Part shown: positions 1 through 5,475 of the stretch, piece after piece | How positions within the stretch are numbered: position 1 is the first letter of the stretch | How the letters are laid out: each line of letters begins with the position of its first letter | DNA from: Candidatus Omnitrophota bacterium | Lineage (GTDB): Bacteria > Omnitrophota > Gorgyraeia > 2-01-FULL-45-10 | Reading direction: 5' to 3' | Length of the DNA: 7,292 nt | NCBI GenBank assembly: GCA_022703295.1 | Contig: JAKLDX010000050.1 | Span: forward strand, 1-7,292 | The notes under the pieces: generated by a model | Told to the model about the DNA's origin: nothing | The model's input: the letters and a program-made list of their open reading frames with translations, nothing else | Database searches by the model: none | Made by a program: the position numbers and the translations under genes

Positions 1-621
1 GATCACCGAGTTGAACGAGCCGCTCATGCCGATGTCGGTGATATAACCGGTACCGCCCGGCAGAATCTCCTCGTCGGCCGTCTGTACATGGGTGTGTGTG
101 CCGAACACCGCCGACGCCCTCCCGTCGAGGTACCAGCCGAGCGCTATCTTTTCGCTCGTCGCTTCAGCATGCATATCGACGATTATTACCCTGGCTTTAT
201 TCTTGATCCTGTCAATCTCCTCTTTCGCGACACGGAAAGGGCATTCGAGGGCCTGCATGAATACGCGCCCGATCAGGTTAACGACCCCTACGCTCGTGCC
301 GGATTCCGATTCGATAACAACGGAACCGAACCCGGGCGCGCCGGAAGGATAATTCGCGGGCCTTAAAAGCCTTTTGTCCGATTCTATCTTTTCGATGACC
401 TCTTTTCTTTTCCAGATATGATCACCGGAAGTAAGGACATCCACGCCGTAAGAAAAAAGCTCATCAGCCAGCGCAGGAGTGATGCCGCTGCCGCCGGCGA
501 TATTCTCGCCGTTGGCTATGACGAATTCTATGTCGTTTCTTTTCTTTATTTTCGGGACGAGCTCTTTGATCGCTCTCCTGCCGGGCTCTCCCACGACATC
601 GCCGATGAATAATATATTCAT
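1..621 (-). CDS. ymdB: YmdB-family metallophosphoesterase, C-terminus cut by window edge
   Basis: This gene encodes the first 207 residues of a calcineurin-like metallophosphoesterase of the YmdB (TIGR00282) family. Family members are cytosolic dinuclear-metal phosphodiesterases; Bacillus subtilis YmdB hydrolyses 2',3'-cyclic nucleotides and influences biofilm and motility gene expression. Visible motifs are the N-terminal MNILFIGDVVGEPGR with metal ligand D8, ANGEN (E39, N40), SGDHIW (D67, H68), D149-M-H151 and GTHTHVQT (H176, H178), followed by the conserved GTGYITDIGMSG. The family is about 260-270 residues long, so roughly 55-60 residues lie beyond position 1. The ATG at 621-619 is preceded by AAAGGAT about six bases upstream, and the gene starts 24 bases after the rny stop. 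The rny-ymdB order matches Firmicutes and many other bacteria. The Asp at D67 replaces the Asn usual in the GNH motif. The family call is very secure; the physiological role is inferred. Confidence 0.95.
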   Translation of the reverse strand, partial: MNILFIGDVVGEPGRRAIKELVPKIKKRNDIEFVIANGENIAGGSGITPALADELFSYGVDVLTSGDHIWKRKEVIEKIESDKRLLRPANYPSGAPGFGSVVIESESGTSVGVVNLIGRVFMQALECPFRVAKEEIDRIKNKARVIIVDMHAEATSEKIALGWYLDGRASAVFGTHTHVQTADEEILPGGTGYITDIGMSGSFNSVI

Positions 622-645
622 ATAGATCCTTTGCCTGTCATTTTT

Positions 646-2220
646 TTACTTCGCGTACTCGACCGCTCTTGTTTCCCGGATCACTGTTACCTTTATCTGG
701 CCCGGATACTCCAGCCCCTCTTCTATCTTCTTGGTGATATCCCTTGCCATGACAGCCGCCTGGGCATCCGTTATCTTTTCCGGCTGGACCATTACCCTTA
801 TTTCGCGGCCCGCCTGTATCGCGTAAGCTTTCGCGACACCCTTGAACGAGTCGGCTATGGCCTCGAGTTTCTCCAGCCTCTTAACGTAAGTCTCAAGCGT
901 CTCGCGCCTGGCACCTGGCCTCGACGCGCTTATCGCGTCTGCCGCCTGCGCCAACACCGCAAGGAGCGTCTTAGGCTCTATATCCTGATGGTGCGCCTCT
1001 ATAGCATGACATATATTTTCCGACTCACCGTACTTTCTGGCAAGATCGGCACCGAGTTTAGAATGCGTCCCCTCAACTTCATGGCTGACGGCTTTACCTA
1101 TATCGTGCAGAAGGCCTATCCGTTTTGCCAGATTGAAATCGAGTTTCAATTCGCTCGCCATGACGCCCATAAGATACGCGACTTCTTTTGAATGCTGCAG
1201 AACGTTCTGGCCGTAGCTCGTCCTGTATTTTAATCTCCCGAGAAGCTTTATTATTTCGGGATGCAGTCCGTGAAGGCCGGTATCAAAGAGCGCCTTCTCC
1301 CCTTCTTCCCTGATGGAATTTTCCATCTCTTTCTTAACCTTCTCCACGACTTCTTCTATTCTGCCCGGATGGATCCTGCCGTCCTGTATCAGGCGTTCCA
1401 GCGCCAATTTCGCTATCTCTCTTTTTATCGGATCGAACCCCGACAGTATAACGGCCTCCGGAGTATCGTCTATTATGACGTCTATGCCCGTGGCGATCTC
1501 GAGCGCGCGTATATTCCTGCCTTCGCGGCCTATTATCCTGCCCTTCATCTCATCGCTCGGCAGGTTAACCACGCTGACCGTCGTTTCAACCGCATGGTCC
1601 GCGGCGCATCTCTGTATCGCAAGGCCTATTATCTTTCGGGCTTCCTTGTCTGCCTTTTCCTTTGCCTCTTCCTCTGATCTTTTAATAAACAGCGCCGCTT
1701 CCTGTTTAACTTCATCTTCGAGCCTTTTCAGGAGAAGCTGTTTTGCCTCTTCGCGCGTCATGCCTGAAATACTCTGAAGTTTCGCCCGCTCTTCCTGGAG
1801 CAGATGTTCCAGCTCCTTCTCCCTGGACGACATCTGTTTTTCCCTGTCGACAAGCGAATGTTCGCGCCTTTCTATATCTTTTTCTTTTCTGTCGATTATA
1901 TCGACTTTTCTGTCAAGGTTCTCTTCTTTCTGAAGGAGCCTTTTCTCCAGGACTATCAATTCCTGGCGCCTGTCTTTAGTCTCCTTTTCGAATTCCGCCC
2001 TCAGCTTAAGGAGCATGTCCTTAGCCTGTAATTCCGCTTCGTGGCGTATCTTCTCCGCCTCATCCGTGGCGGCCTCGACCATCTTCTTTGCCTTGTCTTC
2101 CGCATGCTTTATTTTGCTTTTAGCGTGAATCTTTCTTATAAAATATCCGAGGCCAAAAAAAGATATCGCGCCTATAACGGCCAGGCCGATATAAACCAGT
2201 GTCATGTCATTGTGTTGCAT
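646..2220 (-). CDS. rny: Ribonuclease Y
   Basis: This 524-residue protein is a full-length RNase Y, the membrane-anchored endoribonuclease that starts mRNA decay in bacteria using it. Domains in order: a single N-terminal membrane segment (about residues 8-28), a long highly charged coiled coil (about 30-190), a KH RNA-binding domain (about 214-280) with the GxxG loop in GRIIGREGRNIRALE (G231-R-E-G234), and an HD hydrolase domain with LQHS (H343) and GLLHDIGKA (H372, D373). The C-terminal GQIKVTVIRETRAVEYAK is the classic family ending. The ATG at 2220 has GGAGGGG a few bases upstream, which favours it over the ATG six codons later. It follows the cyclo-ligase gene after a 144-bp AT-rich palindromic spacer and is followed 24 bp later by ymdB, its usual partner. 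No strong promoter is visible directly upstream, so read-through from the isc unit is likely. Confidence 0.98.
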   Translation of the reverse strand: MQHNDMTLVYIGLAVIGAISFFGLGYFIRKIHAKSKIKHAEDKAKKMVEAATDEAEKIRHEAELQAKDMLLKLRAEFEKETKDRRQELIVLEKRLLQKEENLDRKVDIIDRKEKDIERREHSLVDREKQMSSREKELEHLLQEERAKLQSISGMTREEAKQLLLKRLEDEVKQEAALFIKRSEEEAKEKADKEARKIIGLAIQRCAADHAVETTVSVVNLPSDEMKGRIIGREGRNIRALEIATGIDVIIDDTPEAVILSGFDPIKREIAKLALERLIQDGRIHPGRIEEVVEKVKKEMENSIREEGEKALFDTGLHGLHPEIIKLLGRLKYRTSYGQNVLQHSKEVAYLMGVMASELKLDFNLAKRIGLLHDIGKAVSHEVEGTHSKLGADLARKYGESENICHAIEAHHQDIEPKTLLAVLAQAADAISASRPGARRETLETYVKRLEKLEAIADSFKGVAKAYAIQAGREIRVMVQPEKITDAQAAVMARDITKKIEEGLEYPGQIKVTVIRETRAVEYAK

Positions 2221-2252
2221 TGTCCCCTCCGTAGTAGCTGTGTTTTTAACTC

Positions 2253-2362
2253 AAAACTTAAATGTCAAAACTAAAAACTATAGCTAAAAACTTAAAACTT
2301 TAAATTCAAGGTCGCGATAGCGACACAACAGTTTTTAGCTTTTACTTTTAAGCTTTAAGTTA
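2253..2362. repeat. AT-rich imperfect palindrome in the spacer before rny
   Basis: The 144-bp gene-free stretch 2221-2364 between the cyclo-ligase gene and rny is very AT-rich and roughly palindromic. A perfect 10-bp inverted repeat, AGCTAAAAAC at 2282-2291 and GTTTTTAGCT at 2331-2340, flanks a small GC hairpin GTCGC-GATA-GCGAC at 2311-2324. Farther out, AACTTAAA (2255-2262) pairs with TTTAAGTT (2354-2361). The left half also holds several direct near-copies of AAAACTTAAA and CTAAAAACT. No U-run follows the GC hairpin on the minus strand, so it is not a standard terminator. It may be a small palindromic repeat element or an RNA-level structure between the two genes; its role is unknown. Confidence 0.55.
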
Positions 2363-2364
2363 TT

Positions 2365-2913
2365 TTATGCTGCGATGGTTTTCCAGACGGGGATATCGTG
2401 TGAGTCTTGCGGAAGATTTTCTACGACTTGGAAATCGAAGGCGAGGCCGATCGTTTTGGTCTTTTTTGGTAAGCCGCACAGGAACCTGTCATAATAACCG
2501 TGTCCCCTGCCCAAGCGCATATTATTCCTGTCGAACGCTATGCCTGGGACAATGACTAGATCTATATCTTCTAAAGGAACCTCTCTGACATGGCCCGGTT
2601 TGGGCTGATAGATTCCAAAGTGCTGGCTTTCCAAATCTTCGCTCCTATTCCTTATTTCACCTGCTATAAGTCGCTTCTCTTCTTTAAGAATCACGGGAAC
2701 CGAAACCCTCTTTCCCGCCTTTATCGCCTCGTCTATCATAGAAAATGTGCTTACCTCATCCTTTAACGAGACGTAAAACATCACTAACTTAGCTTTTTTA
2801 AATACCTCCTCATTAAACAACCTGTGCTTTATTATATCACTTTTTTCGGATTTTTCAAGCTCAGAATACTCTTTTATCTTATCGCGTATATGTTTTCGTA
2901 TTTTATGCTTCAT
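2365..2913 (-). CDS. 5-formyltetrahydrofolate cyclo-ligase (MTHFS)
   Basis: This 182-residue protein belongs to the family named YgfA/Fau in E. coli and MTHFS in eukaryotes. It converts 5-formyltetrahydrofolate to 5,10-methenyltetrahydrofolate with ATP, returning a stored or inhibitory folate to the one-carbon pool in the cytosol. The family signature is seen in the C-terminal half: DLVIVPGIAFDRNNMRLGRG followed by HGYYDRFL (about residues 118-145), then TIGLAFDFQVVENLPQDSHDIPVW. The basic N-terminus (KHKIRKHIRDKIKEYS) matches the usual substrate and ATP contact helix. The glycine-rich loop reads GRGHGYYDR rather than the common GYGGGYYDR. Length is normal for the family. The ATG at 2913 follows the iscU stop by 8 bp with AAGG six bases upstream, so it is clearly co-transcribed with the isc genes. 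The family assignment is secure. Confidence 0.95.
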   Translation of the reverse strand: MKHKIRKHIRDKIKEYSELEKSEKSDIIKHRLFNEEVFKKAKLVMFYVSLKDEVSTFSMIDEAIKAGKRVSVPVILKEEKRLIAGEIRNRSEDLESQHFGIYQPKPGHVREVPLEDIDLVIVPGIAFDRNNMRLGRGHGYYDRFLCGLPKKTKTIGLAFDFQVVENLPQDSHDIPVWKTIAA

Positions 2914-2921
2914 TATCAGCC

Positions 2922-3326
2922 TTAACCCTTACTATTTGGCCCTTGAGCCTTCTTTTTTGCCATATAATCATCTATGGCACCCCTGAGGGCCTGTTCCGCG
3001 AGGACTGAGCAATGCATCTTTATCTTGGGCAAGCCTCCGAGCGCTTCCGCCACGGCATGATTAGAGACCTTGAGCGCTTCCTGTATGGTCTTGCCTTTGA
3101 TCAGTTCCGTTACCATGCTTGATGTGGCTATGGCGGCTCCGCATCCGAAAGTTTTGAATTTCGCATCGGTGATAACTTCCTTGTCATCGACTTTTATGTA
3201 GAGCCTCATGATGTCGCCGCAGACCGGATTACCGACGTTGCCGACACCGCTTGCGTCCGGGATCTCCCCCACATTGCGCGGGTTCTTGAAATGTTCCATT
3301 ACTTTTTCCGAATATTGTCCTTCCAT
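2922..3326 (-). CDS. iscU: Fe-S cluster assembly scaffold IscU (NifU N-terminal type)
   Basis: This 134-residue protein is the scaffold on which iron and sulfide, supplied by the cysteine desulfurase, are assembled into Fe-S clusters in the cytosol. The start is typical (MEGQYSEKVMEHFKNPRNVG). The three cluster cysteines are present: C36 in NPVCGD (with D38), C62 in FGCGAA, and C106 in KMHCS (with H105). There is no C-terminal NifU thioredoxin-like Nfu domain, so it is a stand-alone IscU/NifU-N protein of ordinary length. I chose the ATG at 3326 because AAGGAG lies seven bases upstream and it matches the conserved N-terminus. The frame is open for 35 more codons upstream, but they translate palindromic spacer sequence. 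It lies 169 bp after iscS and 8 bp before the cyclo-ligase gene. Function is secure; NifU would be an equally valid name. Confidence 0.97.
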   Translation of the reverse strand: MEGQYSEKVMEHFKNPRNVGEIPDASGVGNVGNPVCGDIMRLYIKVDDKEVITDAKFKTFGCGAAIATSSMVTELIKGKTIQEALKVSNHAVAEALGGLPKIKMHCSVLAEQALRGAIDDYMAKKKAQGPNSKG

Positions 3327-3351
3327 TGTGTCGCTCCTTGTTATATAGTTG

Positions 3352-3469
3352 GCGATTAGGTAATTCGATTTGTAAAGTTCGTGGTTGCGATTTAATCCGC
3401 AATAGCCGTGATTGCGATTGGGTACACCCAATCGCTAAAGTCCGTCTCGCTATCGAATTGCCTAATCAC
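3352..3469. repeat. Palindromic repeat element in the iscS-iscU spacer
   Basis: The 169-bp spacer (3327-3495) contains a nested inverted repeat. The outer arms, 3352-3369 and 3452-3469, are 18 bp each and pair at 16 of 18 positions (GCGATTAGGTAATTCGAT against GTGATTAGGCAATTCGAT). Inside is a perfect 10-bp stem GCGATTGGGT/ACCCAATCGC at 3414-3423/3426-3435 with a 2-base gap. The left arm holds an extra weak hairpin around 3385-3402 (TTGCGATTTAATCCGCAA). TTGCGATT occurs twice (3385-3392 and 3412-3419). CAATCGCTAAAGTCCG (3429-3444) recurs as CAATCGCTAAGTCTG at 3490-3504, which overlaps the end of iscS. No U-tract follows the stem on the minus strand. It looks like a REP- or MITE-like non-coding element, or a processing structure inside the isc mRNA. 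Confidence 0.65.
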
Positions 3470-3495
3470 AAAACTCCATTTCACTACCTCAATCG

Positions 3496-4671
3496 CTAAG
3501 TCTGCTTTCGACCGTCATACAACGGCGACATTTCGCGAAGCCGTTTAATTATCGGGCCCAGCACCCCCAGCACATAATCCATATCCTCTTTCGTATTGTC
3601 CCTGCCGAGCGAGAACCTTATAGACCCTTGCGTCTCCGCAGGATCAACGCCCATCGCCGTCAACACATGTGACGGCTCAAGGCTGCCCGAAGTGCATGCC
3701 GAGCCTGTCGAGACCGCAATGCCCTCCATATCGAGGTTCAATACGATAGATTCGCCTTCCAGGTATTTGAACCCGACATTAAGCGTATTCGGCAGCCTCT
3801 TCTCGGGGTGGCCGTTCAACCGGACATCCTGTATTTTCGATACTATGCCTTTGTATAAATAATCCCTTAATTCTTTTAATTTCCTGTTTTCCTCGCCGAG
3901 CTCTTTTCGCGCAAGCTCCGCAGCCTTGCCTAAACCCACTATGCCGGCCACATTCTCTGTCCCGGCGCGTTTACCCATCTCGTGATGGCCGCCGTGAAAG
4001 AGCTGAGTTATCTTTGTCCCCTTCCTTATATATAGCGCGCCTATCCCTTTTGGTCCGTATATCTTGTGTCCTGACATGGAAAGGAGGTCCACATTAAGAT
4101 TTCTTGCCTCGAAAGGCAACTTCGCTACGGCCTGTACGGCGTCGGTATGAAAATATACGCCCTTCTCCTTCGCTATCTTACCTATTTCCTCTATCGGCTC
4201 TATCGTCCCCACTTCGTTATTGGCGTACATTATCGTTATCAGTATGGTCTTTGGTGTGATGGCCTTTTTCAATTCATCAAGGTCCACAAGGGCGTCCTTA
4301 CCAACCTTGACATAGGTAACTTTGTATCCTTCCTTCTCCAGGAACTTGCATGTGTTCAGGACGGCATGATGCTCTATCGCGGAGGTGATTATATGGTCGC
4401 CCTTGGCCTTCAGCGCGTGGGCAACGCCTTTTATGGCGAAATTATCCGCCTCCGTGCCGCCGGACGTGAAAAAAACCTCTTCAACGCTCGAGGTACCCAA
4501 AAGATCGGCTACTTTTTTTCTTGCGCCGTCTATGGCTATCCTGGCAGTTCTCCCGAATTCATGAACGCTCGACGCGTTTCCGTATATCTCTTTGTAATAC
4601 GGCAGCATAGCCTCGAGGGCTTCTTCCCTCATCCTCGTGGTGGCGTTATTATCAAGGTATACTTTTCTCAT
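3496..4671 (-). CDS. iscS: Cysteine desulfurase, IscS/NifS family
   Basis: This 391-residue PLP enzyme converts L-cysteine to L-alanine and passes persulfide sulfur to IscU. It is a group I (IscS/NifS) desulfurase. Visible elements are MRKVYLDNNATTRM at the N-terminus, the PLP-contact stretch TSGGTEADNFAIKG (about 69-82), H101 in EHHAVL, HTDAVQA with D177 and Q180, the Schiff-base lysine K203 in SMSGHKIYGPKG, HGGHHEMGKRAGTEN (226-240), and the mobile loop with the persulfide cysteine C326 in STGSACTSGSLEPSH. Length is normal. The ATG at 4671 has GGAGA about six bases upstream and starts 17 bp after the iscR stop, indicating one operon. The stop codon and last residues (KQT) fall in a sequence repeated in the downstream palindromic spacer, suggesting a repeat may have altered the extreme C-terminus. 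It could also be named nifS; the enzyme class is secure. Confidence 0.97.
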   Translation of the reverse strand: MRKVYLDNNATTRMREEALEAMLPYYKEIYGNASSVHEFGRTARIAIDGARKKVADLLGTSSVEEVFFTSGGTEADNFAIKGVAHALKAKGDHIITSAIEHHAVLNTCKFLEKEGYKVTYVKVGKDALVDLDELKKAITPKTILITIMYANNEVGTIEPIEEIGKIAKEKGVYFHTDAVQAVAKLPFEARNLNVDLLSMSGHKIYGPKGIGALYIRKGTKITQLFHGGHHEMGKRAGTENVAGIVGLGKAAELARKELGEENRKLKELRDYLYKGIVSKIQDVRLNGHPEKRLPNTLNVGFKYLEGESIVLNLDMEGIAVSTGSACTSGSLEPSHVLTAMGVDPAETQGSIRFSLGRDNTKEDMDYVLGVLGPIIKRLREMSPLYDGRKQT

Positions 4672-4688
4672 GATATTCTCCGCTCGTT

Positions 4689-5123
4689 TTAATTGTGTTT
4701 TATCTTCTTTGCCTCAACGCAAAGGTCTTTCAGTGTTATCGATTCCAGGCAATCGTTTATTGCCTTGGAGAGTTTGAGCCACACGGTTTTAGGAACACAT
4801 CCACCGCTCTTCTTACAAGCAGCCTTCGCGCCCTTACCCGTGGCCACGCAGTGGACAGGGTAGATGCTGCCTTCAAGAGTTTTCACTATATCGGCCACGG
4901 TTATCTCGTCGGGATTTCTGGATAACACATACCCGCCGTTCGGGCCGCGGATGCTCCTTATGAGGTCATCGTGCCTCAGCTTGTTAAGGAGCTGCTCCAG
5001 ATATGCAACGGATATCCCCTCCACCCTGGATATATCCATGATGGAGGTCGCGCTGTCTTTGGGATTCAGCGCGATATTCAGCATCGCCCTCAGCCCGTAT
5101 GTCGATTTGGTCGATAGTTTCAT
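4689..5123 (-). CDS. iscR: Rrf2-family Fe-S regulator IscR
   Basis: This 144-residue protein is a winged-helix Rrf2 transcription factor, most likely IscR, which senses Fe-S status and controls cluster-assembly genes. The start MKLSTKSTYGLRAML is the family hallmark. The recognition helix ISVAYLEQLLNKLR (37-50) includes E43, the position that in E. coli IscR governs site selectivity. The wing is RGPNGGYVLSR (59-69). Candidate cluster ligands are C92, C103 and C109, spaced C-x10-C-x5-C rather than the C-x5-C-x5-C of E. coli. The frame is open 12 codons farther upstream, to an ATG ending at 5159, but that start would lie in the -35 box and operator. No Shine-Dalgarno sequence is visible before 5123. 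It heads the iscR-iscS-iscU unit under an IscR-like operator, which supports IscR over other Rrf2 types such as CymR or NsrR. Confidence 0.93.
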   Translation of the reverse strand: MKLSTKSTYGLRAMLNIALNPKDSATSIMDISRVEGISVAYLEQLLNKLRHDDLIRSIRGPNGGYVLSRNPDEITVADIVKTLEGSIYPVHCVATGKGAKAACKKSGGCVPKTVWLKLSKAINDCLESITLKDLCVEAKKIKHN

Positions 5124-5130
5124 TGTTTTA

Positions 5131-5159
5131 TTTATACCATAGTTGACTATTTTTGTCAA
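5131..5159 (-). promoter_or_regulatory. Sigma-70-type promoter of the isc operon
   Basis: On the minus strand, a perfect -35 hexamer TTGACA (5159-5154) is followed after exactly 17 bp by a strong -10 hexamer TATAAA (5136-5131). Transcription would begin about 6-8 bases beyond the -10, around 5125-5123, which is at or next to the iscR ATG (5123-5121). The -35 box is embedded in the right arm of the dyad operator at 5139-5163, so a bound regulator would block polymerase. This is the clearest promoter in the window. Confidence 0.85.
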
Positions 5160-5163
5160 CTAT
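5139..5163. promoter_or_regulatory. IscR type 1-like operator
   Basis: A perfect dyad covers 25 bp: ATAGTTGAC (5139-5147), a 7-base AT-rich spacer, and GTCAACTAT (5155-5163). The E. coli IscR type 1 consensus, as I recall it, is built from the half-site ATASYYGACTR and its mirror over 25 bp. This site agrees everywhere except one position of the spacer side (T at 5154 where A is expected). It covers the -35 box and part of the 17-bp spacer of the iscR promoter, the arrangement expected for autorepression by cluster-loaded IscR. The dyad is directly visible; the regulator assignment is inferred from the neighbouring iscR gene and the consensus. Confidence 0.85.
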
Positions 5164-5173
5164 AAAGTGGGGG

Positions 5174-5410
5174 AAATTTTTCGGTTTGTGGCAAAGGCGG
5201 AACTTTTGTGGTCCGCCCGGAGCGACTCTTCAAAATTTTGATACATTGGGCGGTCCGGAAAGGCCAGACAAACCGCACAATCATTCCTGACTGCTGGCGG
5301 GTTGGGTGGCCATCAAAATTTTGGACAGCAAATTGCATGCCCAATGCAATTTGCGGCAAGCGGAGGGAGGTCACAAAAGTAAACGCCTGAGAGCAGGACC
5401 CGAAAAATTT
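5174..5410. mobile_element. MITE-like non-coding element with terminal inverted repeats
   Basis: The gap between the terminator and the isc promoter holds a 237-bp symmetric element. Its ends are a perfect 11-bp inverted repeat (AAATTTTTCGG at 5174-5184; CCGAAAAATTT at 5400-5410). Moving inward, the arms again agree at AGGCG and at ACTTTTGTG (5202-5210, mirrored at 5372-5380), and both arms contain CAAAATTTTG (5231-5240 and 5314-5323). CGGTTTGT (5182-5189) also pairs with ACAAACCG (5268-5275). The right arm carries an extra perfect 11-bp hairpin, GCAAATTGCAT/ATGCAATTTGC at 5328-5338/5344-5354 with loop GCCCA, which accounts for the shifted symmetry. No transposase and no convincing target-site duplication are visible. 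A non-autonomous transposable element is the best reading; a structured RNA or large regulatory dyad is the alternative. Confidence 0.65.
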
Positions 5411-5420
5411 TGCTAGAAAC

Positions 5421-5451
5421 AAAAAAAGGGCGCGCCTTTTAAGCACGCCCT
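5421..5451 (-). terminator. Intrinsic terminator after the OmpA-LysM gene
   Basis: Read on the minus strand, a 9-bp stem AGGGCGTGC/GCGCGCCCT (one T-G wobble) with a 7-base loop TTAAAAG is followed directly by a run of seven T. It begins 24 bp after the stop codon at 5476. This is a textbook Rho-independent terminator, and it separates the upstream transcription unit from the isc promoter. Confidence 0.93.
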
Positions 5452-5475
5452 CTTTGAATCATTCTGTCGGCTGTG

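Noticed and set aside
2263..2268. A TTGACA hexamer on the minus strand upstream of rny as a promoter -35 box.
   Set aside because: No acceptable -10 hexamer lies at 16-18 bp; such AT-rich sequence gives this hexamer by chance.
631..2274. Several plus-strand open frames of 75-186 codons opposite rny.
   Set aside because: They are antisense to a full-length, clearly conserved RNase Y and show arginine-, leucine- and tyrosine-rich compositions typical of complementary-strand artefacts.
3327..3431. A longer IscU start at 3431, adding 35 residues.
   Set aside because: The extra residues translate the palindromic spacer. The ATG at 3326 has AAGGAG at ideal spacing and matches the conserved IscU N-terminus.
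3414..3435. The perfect 10-bp stem between iscS and iscU as an intrinsic terminator.
   Set aside because: No T-run follows on the minus strand, and the gap between stem arms is only two bases, which makes a typical terminator hairpin unlikely.
4147..4692. A 181-codon plus-strand open frame opposite iscS.
   Set aside because: It is antisense to the conserved desulfurase and shows no recognisable domain or ribosome-binding site.
5124..5159. A longer IscR start at 5159, adding 12 residues.
   Set aside because: It lies within the -35 box and operator, upstream of the predicted transcription start, and the family starts at MKLSTK.
5156..5446. A 96-codon open frame on the minus strand across the terminator and the inverted-repeat element.
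   Set aside because: It begins inside the terminator stem, has no ribosome-binding site, runs through the palindromic repeats and operator, and its translation resembles no protein family I know.
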